Source: a virus. From it: DNA of 32,668 bases. The DNA is taken from IMG/VR virus record IMGVR_UViG_3300017751_003990, positions 1 through 32,668 of that record; one strand, 5' to 3'. Position numbers and translations under genes: made by a program. The notes beneath the pieces were generated by a model. That model was not told where the DNA came from, did not search any database, and was given only the letters and a program-made list of their open reading frames with translations. Positions 1 through 8,283 of this stretch are shown here, one piece after another. Position 1 is the first letter of the stretch. Each line of letters begins with the position of its first letter.

Positions 1-51
1 GATACACCACTTGAAGTTGGATTAAAAAAGACATTGGAAAGTCTAGTATGA
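1..51 (+). CDS. C-terminal end of a probable NAD-dependent sugar epimerase/dehydratase (partial)
   Basis: Frame 1 is open from the window edge to a TGA at 49-51, giving a 16-residue tail with TPLEVGLKKTLESL. A tail of the form 'pLeeGLkkTles' is typical of extended-SDR sugar epimerases/dehydratases, where it follows the sugar-binding domain. The stop overlaps the next start as ATGA, the coupling seen throughout this window. If right, a nucleotide-sugar enzyme sits at the head of the left operon. Only 16 residues are visible, so the family call is tentative; that a gene ends here is well supported. Confidence 0.5.
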   Translation, partial: DTPLEVGLKKTLESLV

Positions 52-647
52 AGATTGATATACAAGACGTATTATTTTGGATGGACGCTATTCGCAACAG
101 CGATGACAAATATCGCACACTTGAAAGTTTCTGGAAGGGCCAAGTAAACAGCAAAGTATGGTTAGCTGAGAACCTGGTAGGATTTGTACCTGTTAGACCG
201 TTAAATATTGTCATATACGGTGGATGGAACGGAGTACTGGCAAGTATACTCTTTAACTCTAACATAGCTGTAAACCGCATTACAAGCGTAGATATAGACC
301 CTGTGTGCGAAGATATAGCACACACAGTAAACAAGCGTTATGAAATAGAAGGTAAGTTTAGTGCTGTAACAGCAGATATGTGCGAATACACTAGTGATGC
401 TGATTTAGTTATTAATACAAGTTGCGAACATATTGCACAAGAACAGTACGAACAATGGTTAAACAACCAACCAGACGATGCAGTATTTGTATTACAAAGC
501 AATAACTATTTTACACACGATGAACATGTTCGTTGTGCTATAGATTTAACAGACTTTACACGTATGAGTAAGGTAAAGCCATTTTATAGAGGAACACTTG
601 ATACTCCTAAGTATGAACGCTACATGATTATAGGTAAAAAGAAATGA
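48..647 (+). CDS. SAM-dependent methyltransferase-like protein
   Basis: The 199-residue protein has a Rossmann-type pattern: a hydrophobic strand with IVIYGGWNG near residues 54-62 (motif I-like), an acidic strand end SVDIDP near 84-89 (motif II), then TADMCEY and a strand DLVINTSCEH (motif III/IV-like). This order fits class I SAM-dependent methyltransferases. The glycine loop is poor for the family (GGWNG rather than GxGxG), so SAM binding is inferred. The ATG overlaps the preceding stop (ATGA), and the gene's own stop overlaps the next start the same way. Substrate unknown; the neighbours suggest it works with the adjacent radical-SAM enzymes. Confidence 0.6.
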   Translation: MKIDIQDVLFWMDAIRNSDDKYRTLESFWKGQVNSKVWLAENLVGFVPVRPLNIVIYGGWNGVLASILFNSNIAVNRITSVDIDPVCEDIAHTVNKRYEIEGKFSAVTADMCEYTSDADLVINTSCEHIAQEQYEQWLNNQPDDAVFVLQSNNYFTHDEHVRCAIDLTDFTRMSKVKPFYRGTLDTPKYERYMIIGKKK

Positions 648-2047
648 ACTATTGGTACGATAAAGAAGGATCACGTTTAGGAGACTTTCAACGAGAAGTT
701 GAATCCAAAGCAAGTTGTACCTTCTGTGTACTTCCGTGGATACATTTAGCAACACGACCTAACGGAGATATGCGACTTTGTTGTACAGCCAATGCTAGTG
801 GAGCAGGAGTTGATCACGAAGTTGGACTTGTTAAAATGGAAGACGGCAAGCCTGCAAACTTTGCACGTAACACACCCTTAGAAGCATTTAATAATGACTA
901 CATGAAAAGTGTACGTAAGACAATGTTAAAGGGAGAAATACCAGCAAGTTGCACAGGATGTTTTAATGAAGAAGCACAAGGAATTGTTAGTAAGCGTATT
1001 TGGGAAACCGCTACATGGATGAAAGACGAAGGTGTTGATATAGAGGAACTTATCGCTCAAACTAATGAAGATGGTACAGTTCCAGAGAAACTACAGTATT
1101 TAGATCTACGCTTAGGACATACATGTAATATTAAATGTGTAATGTGTAGTCCACACGATTCAAGTAAGTGGGTAGCAGATCATAAAAAACTTATTCCTGT
1201 ATTACAAGACCCAGAAGTAAAAAGACAAATGCAATGGGATCGAAAAGAATTTAATAACAAGTGGCACGAGAAAGAATCGTTTTGGAAAGAGTTGTATGCA
1301 CAAATACCTAATCTAAAACAAGTTTACTTTGCTGGCGGCGAACCTTTAATGATTAAAGAACATAAAATGTTTATTGAAGAAATTATTAGGCAAGGTTATC
1401 AAGACAAAATATTGTTACGTTACAATTCAAACGGACTTCTTGTAGACAAATCACTAATTGATTTGTGGAGTAAGTTCCGTAAAGTTAAATTTGCAGTTAG
1501 TGTTGATGCAAGTTTTGAACGTGACGATTATATACGCTTCCCTGGAAAGTTTTCAGAAGTAGAACGCACTTTGCATATGCTAGACAACACACCTGATAAC
1601 ATACACATTAGTATGGCAACAGCGGTACAGATATTCAACATCAAACATATTCCAGACTTTTTAAAGTGGAAAGTAAACAGTAACTTTAAGAAGATGAATG
1701 TTGGTTTAATAAATGGTGTAACAATGGGAGGCGGCTTGGTTAATGCACACTTAGTTCACATACCTACTTTCCTTAACATTACAATATTGCCAGAACAAGA
1801 TAAACAAGAAGTGCGTGAACGTTTCGCAGAACTTAAAACATGGCTATGGGACAACTATACACAAGACGATGAATTTTGGATACACAACCCTAAAGGCTGG
1901 CGTCAATGGGAAGGCTTATTAGCACACATGGACTCAGCAGATAACAGTCATCTACTTCTAGGATTTAAAGAATACGTAAACAAACTAGACGCAATTCGTA
2001 AACTAGATGCAGCAAAAATATTTCCGGAGCTATCGCATCTGTTATGA
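644..2047 (+). CDS. Radical SAM protein with N-terminal auxiliary Cys cluster (type A)
   Basis: 467 residues. The radical-SAM signature CNIKCVMC (CX3CX2C) lies at C161, C165 and C168, followed by a GGEP SAM-binding motif at 231-234. Before it is a second set of cysteines: C25, C28, paired C46-C47, then C103 and C106 followed by NEEAQG. This resembles a twitch/SPASM auxiliary iron-sulfur site placed ahead of the radical-SAM barrel rather than after it. The protein would cleave SAM to a 5'-deoxyadenosyl radical; the substrate is unknown. SPASM/twitch enzymes often modify peptides or small molecules. It overlaps both neighbours by four bases. A closely similar protein is encoded at 3888-5153 on the other strand. 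Confidence 0.88.
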   Translation: MNYWYDKEGSRLGDFQREVESKASCTFCVLPWIHLATRPNGDMRLCCTANASGAGVDHEVGLVKMEDGKPANFARNTPLEAFNNDYMKSVRKTMLKGEIPASCTGCFNEEAQGIVSKRIWETATWMKDEGVDIEELIAQTNEDGTVPEKLQYLDLRLGHTCNIKCVMCSPHDSSKWVADHKKLIPVLQDPEVKRQMQWDRKEFNNKWHEKESFWKELYAQIPNLKQVYFAGGEPLMIKEHKMFIEEIIRQGYQDKILLRYNSNGLLVDKSLIDLWSKFRKVKFAVSVDASFERDDYIRFPGKFSEVERTLHMLDNTPDNIHISMATAVQIFNIKHIPDFLKWKVNSNFKKMNVGLINGVTMGGGLVNAHLVHIPTFLNITILPEQDKQEVRERFAELKTWLWDNYTQDDEFWIHNPKGWRQWEGLLAHMDSADNSHLLLGFKEYVNKLDAIRKLDAAKIFPELSHLL

Positions 2048-3009
2048 TTAAACAAGTAATAAACTCACAAGATTCTAAAACACTTCGTATTGAATATATG
2101 ATTGGCAATACTTGTAATCACAAGTGTTGGTATTGTTTTAAAGGTTCAAATGAAGGTGAGTTTAGATGGACTGATGATTTTGATGCTACTACTAAAAACT
2201 TTTTTCATCTATTAGATCATTATAAAAAATATGGTAAAGAAAGATTTGAAATACATATTGTAGGTGGCGAACCTACACTATGGCCTGAATTAGGTAAGTT
2301 TACAAAACTTCTTAAGGAAAAATATAACTCTTGGGTTAGTATTAGTACTAACGGTTCTCGTACTTTAAGATGGTGGGAACAGTACGGACAATATTTTGAT
2401 GATGTAATGATTAGTGTACATCACGAATATGCTGATATAGAACATTTAAAAAAAGTAGCTGACATAGTTTACAAGCAAGGACCTGTTGTAAATGCAATGG
2501 TACTAATGGATCCTTTTGCTTGGGGTAAATGTATAGACATAGTAAAGCAATTGCGTACCAGTAAATATAGATGGTTTATAAATGCAATGGAAGTTATGCA
2601 CACTACTATTGATTATACGCCAGAACAATTAAAATATATAAGCAAACCAGTAAAGAGATTTCCTAATCCTATATGGATATTAAAAAAATTAAAAAACTTA
2701 AAACGTGATCCTAAAGTTGTATTAGATAATGGCAAAACAAAAACTGTAAATAGAAATTGGATTGGATTAAACAAGCAAACCAATTTTAAAGGTTGGCTGT
2801 GTAATATTGGTGTAGACAATCTTTACATTGACAAAGACGGTAGAGTTACTGGAGCATGTAGAACAGTACTATTTGAAAATTACAACATTAATGATGTAGA
2901 TTTTATACAAAAATTTAATCCAGTAATTAAACCTAAGATTTGCGATATAACTTTTTGCGGATGTCAGCCTGAACAGTTATTAGATAAGATTAAGATAGTA
3001 TCTTTGTAA
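2044..3009 (+). CDS. Radical SAM protein with C-terminal auxiliary Cys cluster (type B)
   Basis: 321 residues. CNHKCWYC gives the CX3CX2C 4Fe-4S site at C24, C28 and C31, with GGEP at 74-77 and a STNGS strand after it. The last third carries further cysteines in the order W-x-CN, DGRV-x6-CR and a final C-x5-CGC, consistent with a SPASM/twitch auxiliary cluster in the usual C-terminal position. Function: radical SAM chemistry on an unknown substrate. The start overlaps the previous stop (ATGA). It converges on, and overlaps by 20 bases, its own homologue at 2990-3895, which has cysteines at the same residue numbers. Confidence 0.87.
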   Translation: MIKQVINSQDSKTLRIEYMIGNTCNHKCWYCFKGSNEGEFRWTDDFDATTKNFFHLLDHYKKYGKERFEIHIVGGEPTLWPELGKFTKLLKEKYNSWVSISTNGSRTLRWWEQYGQYFDDVMISVHHEYADIEHLKKVADIVYKQGPVVNAMVLMDPFAWGKCIDIVKQLRTSKYRWFINAMEVMHTTIDYTPEQLKYISKPVKRFPNPIWILKKLKNLKRDPKVVLDNGKTKTVNRNWIGLNKQTNFKGWLCNIGVDNLYIDKDGRVTGACRTVLFENYNINDVDFIQKFNPVIKPKICDITFCGCQPEQLLDKIKIVSL

Positions 3010-3895
3010 GAGGAATATCAGCAGCACACGTACACCATTTGCGTGTGCATGTAATAGGAGCAACAGGTGATTCAAATGTGCCGTTGTAAATATTACCTAA
3101 ACTACCACCTACTCTACAAGTAGCACGATGTACTTCACCATCCCAATTAATCATTAAACTTTCTAGACCAGCATTACACTGCCAACCTTCGAACTGATTT
3201 AACTTGTGTTTGATAATATCGTTAGCATGTATCTTATTTTCTTCGTCTACTACACAGTTTGCTTTTACAGTTGCCGTTTTGCTTAGTACCCATTTAAGAT
3301 CTTTTTCTTTATAACGCATATCGTCAAACCAGTCACGGTCATCAGCTTCGGTCCATCTTATACGTCTGCACACATATGGAATATTATGACTATCTAATAG
3401 TGTTGCAGTTTCACGTACCTTGTCCATATACTCATGATGTGCCATTAAGTTAACTTGAAATAACGTAGGCATGCCCTCCATGTCAAGTAACTGTGTATAC
3501 TTAACAATATTTTCAGCAACTCGTCGATTGTATTCATTATCAAAATGCAAACTAAACACCCATTGATTGACTGGTTGTTTGATATACCATTCCGCGGGCC
3601 GCAACCCATTAGTAGTAACACTTATCCACTCTAACCTTGCTTTAGCACATTCGAGTATCTTGTTGATCTTAGGATGTACAGTTGGCTCACCACCAGTTAA
3701 ACTAAGACGAATAGGCTTGCCTATCTTTTCTAATTCGTAGATAGTATTAACCATAACATCTAAGTCAGTGTGTGGCGAAAAGTTGTCGTGTATTTCTGCA
3801 GGACAATATGCACAATCTAAATTACAGCGTTTACCAATATTCCATTCAACATGAATACTAGTATGATGTCCCCAACGACTTTCTACTTTAAACAT
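2990..3895 (-). CDS. Radical SAM protein with C-terminal auxiliary Cys cluster (type B, homologue of 2044-3009)
   Basis: 301 residues from the ATG at 3895. CNLDCAYC sits at C24/C28/C31 and GGEP at 68-71, matching the homologue at 2044-3009; the tail repeats its pattern (W-x-CN, DGEV, CR, then C-x4-CTC). A longer frame begins with GTG at 3937, but the ATG at 3895 overlaps the upstream stop as ATGTTTAA and puts the cluster at the same distance from the N-terminus as in its homologue, so I prefer it. It is the last gene of a three-gene minus-strand operon behind 3888-5153 and the PP-loop ATPase. Substrate unknown. Confidence 0.86.
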   Translation of the reverse strand: MFKVESRWGHHTSIHVEWNIGKRCNLDCAYCPAEIHDNFSPHTDLDVMVNTIYELEKIGKPIRLSLTGGEPTVHPKINKILECAKARLEWISVTTNGLRPAEWYIKQPVNQWVFSLHFDNEYNRRVAENIVKYTQLLDMEGMPTLFQVNLMAHHEYMDKVRETATLLDSHNIPYVCRRIRWTEADDRDWFDDMRYKEKDLKWVLSKTATVKANCVVDEENKIHANDIIKHKLNQFEGWQCNAGLESLMINWDGEVHRATCRVGGSLGNIYNGTFESPVAPITCTRKWCTCAADIPLTKILS

Positions 3896-5153
3896 ACGGT
3901 CTAAACTTTGGATTAGCTGCAAGAAAGTCTTGCCCACGAGTTTTATCTAAACGTCGATTAAACTCTATGCAATCGCCCCAGTGTGTCTTATGCATATCTT
4001 TTGCTTCGATAAAATTAATATTATCTTGTATTTGTTGTAGTGTAACTTTCTTAATAATATCGTTTTCTTTTACTAGTTTATAATCTAATACTTTAGTTTT
4101 CATTTGTTCTAAACGATTAACTACTTCAGTTTTTAGCAGTTGTGGAAGAACTTGCGCACTAAGTGCCATTGGATAGTTTACTCTATGCGAATAAAATATA
4201 ATACCCATTTCTTCTAAGAAGTATTCAATAACTTTGTCAATTTGCATAATATTGTTTGCTTGTACAGTAAACGCACCTACTACTCTACTTACATTAGGAA
4301 AGCTCTTAAACACTTTGATGTTTTCTTCTATTTCACTAAACTTGCCATTGCCTCTGATATATTCATATACATCGTGTATACCGTCTATACTTACATTTAC
4401 AGCAACACTTTTAAACTTAGGCCAATAGTCATGTATAGTGCGCCCGCCTTTGATACCTAGTGTAGTGCCGTTTGTAGCATACTTAATTTCAATATTATCA
4501 CCATACGGTGCAAGTTTGTCTAGTATTTTGTAGTGATATGGATCCATTAAAGGTTCGCCACCTGCAAACTCTACACGCCTAAAGAATGGTAGTAACTTTT
4601 CAAAACTTGTCCACCAGTTATCACTGTTGTCAAATGGGCCAATATACTGTCCTGGCTTGTTTACTAGTTTGTCTACAATTGGTATTAATATATTATCTTC
4701 TTTTTTGTAAAACTCTGTTACTTGATCCCAATCTTTCCAGCTTGTACTGTCTAAAGGATTACACATACGACACTTTAAATTACACAAGTTATTGAGCTTA
4801 ATCTCCATTGTAGGAAGTTCAAACGGCATTGTGTAATCGTCGTCTAAAGCGTCTAATGCATCAGGGTATAAGTTGATCCTAGCTTCAGGTATTACTCCTG
4901 CTATATGACGCTGTCGTAAGCTCTGTACACCCTGATCTTCAAGATCAAAGCACGGTTTACATACCTCTGGACGCTCGTCATTAAGTACTTGTCTACGTAC
5001 TTCACGCATAGCATCGCCATTCCAAACTTCTTCTAACGTTTCATTTTGTATATAACCAATCGGCGCACTACGACAGCATACTTTAATGGCTCCGTCTTCT
5101 CTAGTAGCCAATCCTGTAAAAGGGTGCATACAGAATGTACAACTCTTAGACAT
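3888..5153 (-). CDS. Radical SAM protein with N-terminal auxiliary Cys cluster (type A, homologue of 644-2047)
   Basis: 421 residues. Auxiliary cysteines come first: C5, C8, paired C26-C27, and C65/C68 followed by DLEDQG. The radical-SAM site CNLKCRMC follows at C124/C128/C131, then a GGEP motif and a conserved SIDG strand. The arrangement and sequence match the protein at 644-2047, including CTFC near the N-terminus and a 'GDMR/GAIK...CC' segment. The start overlaps the upstream stop by eight bases and the stop overlaps the next gene's start. It probably uses SAM to make a 5'-deoxyadenosyl radical; the substrate is not evident. Confidence 0.88.
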   Translation of the reverse strand: MSKSCTFCMHPFTGLATREDGAIKVCCRSAPIGYIQNETLEEVWNGDAMREVRRQVLNDERPEVCKPCFDLEDQGVQSLRQRHIAGVIPEARINLYPDALDALDDDYTMPFELPTMEIKLNNLCNLKCRMCNPLDSTSWKDWDQVTEFYKKEDNILIPIVDKLVNKPGQYIGPFDNSDNWWTSFEKLLPFFRRVEFAGGEPLMDPYHYKILDKLAPYGDNIEIKYATNGTTLGIKGGRTIHDYWPKFKSVAVNVSIDGIHDVYEYIRGNGKFSEIEENIKVFKSFPNVSRVVGAFTVQANNIMQIDKVIEYFLEEMGIIFYSHRVNYPMALSAQVLPQLLKTEVVNRLEQMKTKVLDYKLVKENDIIKKVTLQQIQDNINFIEAKDMHKTHWGDCIEFNRRLDKTRGQDFLAANPKFRPYV

Positions 5154-5820
5154 TATCTATTCCCCATTGACGTTCTTTACACCAAAAACATTCTCCACAT
5201 TCTGGCACATGTTGTCCTGGCGTATATGTAGTATAATCCAAACCTTCAAACTCTCCTTCGCAACTACGAGTAAGATTTAATAAGTCTACGATATCGTTTT
5301 CGTAGTACTGCCGTATGATCCAATCCTTTTTAGTATACACGAAAGGATGACAAATGTCAACCCCGTTATGTACAAAATGAGGATCTAGCACACCTTGATT
5401 ACGTTCTTCCATTTCTCCAGGTATAGATATATCAGGATTCATATTTACACCTGCATAAAGTGCATCTAGTTTATATTTGTTTGCAATAAATTCATTGTGA
5501 CTTCTAAGTATAATTCTATTGCCAGGTTTCATTTTACCATATTCGTCTTCAATTAGAGTAGTATTAGGTTCTTCCATTTCAGGCGGCACTAAGTTTCTGT
5601 GTACATAGAAGTTATTATCAAACCGATATCCAAACCAGTCAATAACTTCATTGGCAATATGTTCTTGCCAAGGTCTTGTCCGCCATAATCGTATTTGATT
5701 AGTAAAGTGAATATCTGCTTTAGTATTACTACAAATTAAGTATGCAAGTAATGCACTATCAGCACCGCCACTTATACTAATACCAATACGTTTCCAAGTG
5801 GAGTTTAAGTATAATTCCAT
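5146..5820 (-). CDS. QueC/asparagine-synthase-like PP-loop ATPase
   Basis: 224 residues from the ATG at 5820. The N-terminus holds a PP-loop SGGADS at residues 17-22, as in N-type ATP pyrophosphatases (QueC, GuaA, asparagine synthase C-domain). The C-terminus has SCEGEF and then CGECFWCKER, resembling the zinc-binding CGxCxxCxxR end of QueC. Such enzymes adenylate a carboxyl, carbonyl or amide before attack by nitrogen or sulfur. A frame starting at 5844 adds eight residues, but a promoter-like octamer lies inside that stretch, so 5820 is preferred. It leads the minus-strand operon with two radical-SAM genes. It may make a nitrile, amide or thio product; it need not make preQ0, since no other queuosine genes are visible. 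Confidence 0.75.
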   Translation of the reverse strand: MELYLNSTWKRIGISISGGADSALLAYLICSNTKADIHFTNQIRLWRTRPWQEHIANEVIDWFGYRFDNNFYVHRNLVPPEMEEPNTTLIEDEYGKMKPGNRIILRSHNEFIANKYKLDALYAGVNMNPDISIPGEMEERNQGVLDPHFVHNGVDICHPFVYTKKDWIIRQYYENDIVDLLNLTRSCEGEFEGLDYTTYTPGQHVPECGECFWCKERQWGIDNV

Positions 5821-5825
5821 AATAT

Positions 5826-5833
5826 TATTTACC
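5826..5833 (-). promoter_or_regulatory. Late-promoter-like octamer GGTAAATA, 5 nt before the 5820 start
   Basis: On the minus strand GGTAAATA ends five bases before the ATG of the PP-loop gene. It resembles the T4 late promoter TATAAATA. No Shine-Dalgarno fits between the octamer and the ATG. It faces a near-identical octamer on the + strand at 5862-5869. Confidence 0.55.
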
Positions 5834-5861
5834 AGGAAAAACACCCATATAACTCAGAAGC

Positions 5862-5869
5862 GGTAAATA
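5862..5869 (+). promoter_or_regulatory. Late-promoter-like octamer GGTAAATA, 4 nt before the 5874 start
   Basis: GGTAAATA followed by CTTT and then the ATG at 5874. It is the same octamer as on the opposite strand 29 bases away, making a compact divergent pair. The spacing leaves no room for a ribosome binding site, so transcripts started here would be leaderless or nearly so. Confidence 0.55.
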
Positions 5870-5873
5870 CTTT

Positions 5874-6521
5874 ATGCTTGAGAAAACACCATATAGTACA
5901 ATATTAAGTAATATTGATATAATTCTTAATAAAGGAAAGCATGATCTTACAGAACCAACGGGTGACTTTTTTTATGATCCTTGGAAATTAAAAGAAGAAT
6001 TTGTTGGAACTTGTTGGGATAGTGTACTAAAAACTTTGCCTTCTGGAATCGGACAAGCACGAATTATAGTTTTAGAGTCGCCAAGTTGTTATAACAAACA
6101 CGCAGACATCGATGATAGGTACCATTTAAATTTGTCAGGAGATGAAGCATACTTGATAGATTTACAGTCTCAAGAAATGTTCAAACTTAATACAGACGGT
6201 AACTGGTATGAAATGGATGCAGGACGTTTACACACTGCTATAAGCGTAGGTAGCGAATATCGTGTTCAACTTGTAGTTAGAAAACTTTTAAAGCGTAACG
6301 CTCTAATTAAACCAGTGGAAGTTACAATAACTAGTAGAGGTCATAACTCTAGATTTAAATTTGATAACGTTCTAAGCCCTTGGTTAAATCGTGCAAACAA
6401 AAGAGGCATTATAACTAATTTTGTGCATGATGGTGCAAGCGTATACTTTGACATCGAAGACTCATGCGTTGGAGAGTTAGAAAAAGTTATACCACAGGAA
6501 TTTACATATGAATATAAATGA
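5874..6521 (+). CDS. 2OG/Fe(II) oxygenase-fold protein, aspartyl/asparaginyl hydroxylase-like
   Basis: 215 residues. A double-stranded beta-helix pattern is visible: H76-A-D78 as the first iron ligands, a glycine-rich turn, then H120 with R130 ten residues on, which fits the distal iron histidine and the 2OG-carboxylate arginine. Expected role: Fe(II)- and 2-oxoglutarate-dependent hydroxylation, substrate unknown. The C-terminal ~80 residues beyond the fold are unrecognised. It is the first gene of a seven-gene + strand operon, and its end overlaps the next gene by 14 bases. The call rests on motif spacing and the many similar proteins around it. Confidence 0.65.
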   Translation: MLEKTPYSTILSNIDIILNKGKHDLTEPTGDFFYDPWKLKEEFVGTCWDSVLKTLPSGIGQARIIVLESPSCYNKHADIDDRYHLNLSGDEAYLIDLQSQEMFKLNTDGNWYEMDAGRLHTAISVGSEYRVQLVVRKLLKRNALIKPVEVTITSRGHNSRFKFDNVLSPWLNRANKRGIITNFVHDGASVYFDIEDSCVGELEKVIPQEFTYEYK

Positions 6522-7194
6522 TTGGAACCCTTATTTAAAATTAGATCCGGACGGATATCCTTGTATGGCTCAGCAAACTTACGAACCATTAGTAAGTCCA
6601 GACGGTAAAACGTTTTGTAAAAACTATGCATTTCCAAATGAGTATCAGTATATAGAGGAGAAAGATCGTCCGTTATATACTGATGAAGTTGCAGAATGGT
6701 TCTTTTTTAATGAATTAACATATTTAGAATTATTTAAAGACAAACCTTATGCTCCGGAAATACTTGATATTGATTATAAAAATAGAAAAATATTTTTAAA
6801 ATGGTATGGTAAAAGTTGTAATCAAATAATATATGGTTCAGACATTTGGCCACAAGGTGACTGGCGCCAACAAATTAAAGAGATTATTTTAGATCAATGG
6901 GACGAAGGTGTTTATAAGTTAACAATGTATCCGCACTGTCATTATGCTGACAGTCAGGGACAGATGCGAGCTATTGATTGGTATGGATGTGTACCTATTG
7001 ACAAACCTTACATAGAAGAAAAGTATATGCAAGGTATAATACATGATACAGCACAGTTTAGATTAGAAGAAACAGGTAAAGCTGTAGACAATGTATTAAA
7101 TTTAGAAACTATGTTCAAACGTAGTTTAGGCACTCATGTACTTTGGGGAAATCAAGACATGAGTTATATATACAAGGAATTATTTAATGTCTGA
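6508..7194 (+). CDS. Kinase-like fold protein with incomplete active site
   Basis: 228 residues. A segment with FNELTYLELFKDKPYAPEIL followed by an acidic-hydrophobic strand resembles the N-lobe helix C to hinge region of aminoglycoside-phosphotransferase/RIO-type kinases. Later, YPHCHY and then AIDW stand where such kinases have the catalytic HxD loop and the DFG-like metal-binding Asp. The catalytic-loop Asp appears to be replaced while the AIDW Asp is kept, so phosphotransfer is doubtful. A homologue lies at 11544-12236. An AGGAA Shine-Dalgarno precedes the ATG. It overlaps a 2OG oxygenase gene on each side, suggesting a shared pathway. Confidence 0.5.
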   Translation: MNINDWNPYLKLDPDGYPCMAQQTYEPLVSPDGKTFCKNYAFPNEYQYIEEKDRPLYTDEVAEWFFFNELTYLELFKDKPYAPEILDIDYKNRKIFLKWYGKSCNQIIYGSDIWPQGDWRQQIKEIILDQWDEGVYKLTMYPHCHYADSQGQMRAIDWYGCVPIDKPYIEEKYMQGIIHDTAQFRLEETGKAVDNVLNLETMFKRSLGTHVLWGNQDMSYIYKELFNV

Positions 7195-7759
7195 ATATTT
7201 TGGAACTACAAATAATATTATAGACTGGGATCCTATTGTAGACATATGTAAAAAGTGTACAACCGGTGATGTTAATACTCCAGTTGGTGTAATTGATAGA
7301 AGTGAAGCAGATGCCGAAGGCACATTGTTAGAAAGCTATAGAGGTATTATGAATACCTGGCTTGATGCAGGTTACAAACTAGAAGAAATAAAATGGGTTG
7401 ACTATTATCCTGGAGAACATTTTGATATAGAAATACAGAATAAGTTTGCTGAAATTGTAAATGCACAACCATTGAGAGTTTTTGTAAGTGATGTTGCTCC
7501 AGGAAACAATGTACCTTATCATTGGGACGTTGAAGATAACGAAGAAGAATGGTTAGCACAAGGCGAATTAAAACGTTGGGTATGTTTTATGGACAAACCT
7601 CGTTGGGGAAGCGTGTTAATATTAGAGGACGAAGCATTTCATAATGTAGAGCAAGGCAAGATATACGAATGGGATAATTATCGCAGTTATCATGCAGGAA
7701 CTAGTATGGGTATTCATCACCAGTACCTATTTCATTTTTTAGGAAGGCCAAACAAATGA
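7187..7759 (+). CDS. 2OG/Fe(II) oxygenase-fold protein (tandem paralogue 1)
   Basis: 190 residues. H112-W-D114 in 'YHWDVED' and H169 in 'SYHAGTS' supply the HxD...H iron-binding triad of a cupin/double-stranded beta-helix oxygenase. Between them is 'DKPRWGSVLILEDEAF', a strand pattern shared with the next gene. The N-terminus 'IIDWDPIV' also matches the next gene's 'TIDWDRVI', showing tandem duplication. No clear basic residue for 2OG binding is seen after H169, so cosubstrate use is inferred from the family. It overlaps both neighbours by 4-8 bases. Confidence 0.66.
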   Translation: MSEYFGTTNNIIDWDPIVDICKKCTTGDVNTPVGVIDRSEADAEGTLLESYRGIMNTWLDAGYKLEEIKWVDYYPGEHFDIEIQNKFAEIVNAQPLRVFVSDVAPGNNVPYHWDVEDNEEEWLAQGELKRWVCFMDKPRWGSVLILEDEAFHNVEQGKIYEWDNYRSYHAGTSMGIHHQYLFHFLGRPNK

Positions 7760-8283
7760 AAAATTTAGGAGTATGTGATACTATTGATTGGGATAGAGTT
7801 ATTAAACAGTGTGCAAGTGTTGATCCTCAGTTTGTAGGACCAAGCCACAAACGTGGCGATACTATACCTGGACTAGATCCTATATTAGATATGTGGGAGG
7901 AAGCAGGATATAAAACTGTACACGAAGGCGGCACAGCAGGATGGGATATGTTTATTCCAGGCAAGCAGTTTGATGAAAGTGTAGTTGATGCATGGAATGA
8001 ATTTTATGGATTAGAATGTAATAACATTTGGATCAGTAGAGTATGGCCTGGCCGCTTTGCCCCTATACACTGGGACGTACACGATGACGAAGTTAATTTA
8101 CCTGACTGTCCAAGGTATCATTGTCATATAGGAAAACCACAGTGGGGACATATTTTTATTGCAGATGAAGAAATATTTTATAACCAGCCACAGGGCACAA
8201 CTTGGGAATGGACTGATAGAAAGATATGGCATGCAGGAACAAACTGTGGAACACAACCTAAGTATATATGGAATGCGTGGTAA
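7756..8283 (+). CDS. 2OG/Fe(II) oxygenase-fold protein (tandem paralogue 2)
   Basis: 175 residues, a clear paralogue of the preceding gene: H105-W-D107 in 'IHWDVHDD', 'GKPQWGHIFIADEE', and H159 in 'WHAGTN'. These give the HxD...H iron site. It lacks about 15 residues around the first HxD relative to its neighbour and ends soon after the last strand. Predicted to hydroxylate an unknown substrate with Fe(II) and 2-oxoglutarate. The start overlaps the previous stop (ATGA), and its TAA shares a base with the ATG of the next gene at 8283. Confidence 0.66.
   Translation: MKNLGVCDTIDWDRVIKQCASVDPQFVGPSHKRGDTIPGLDPILDMWEEAGYKTVHEGGTAGWDMFIPGKQFDESVVDAWNEFYGLECNNIWISRVWPGRFAPIHWDVHDDEVNLPDCPRYHCHIGKPQWGHIFIADEEIFYNQPQGTTWEWTDRKIWHAGTNCGTQPKYIWNAW

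Noticed and set aside
3896-3937. GTG start 14 codons ahead of the radical-SAM gene at 2990-3895
   Set aside because: The ATG at 3895 overlaps the previous stop, as at other junctions here, and places the cluster cysteines as in the homologue.
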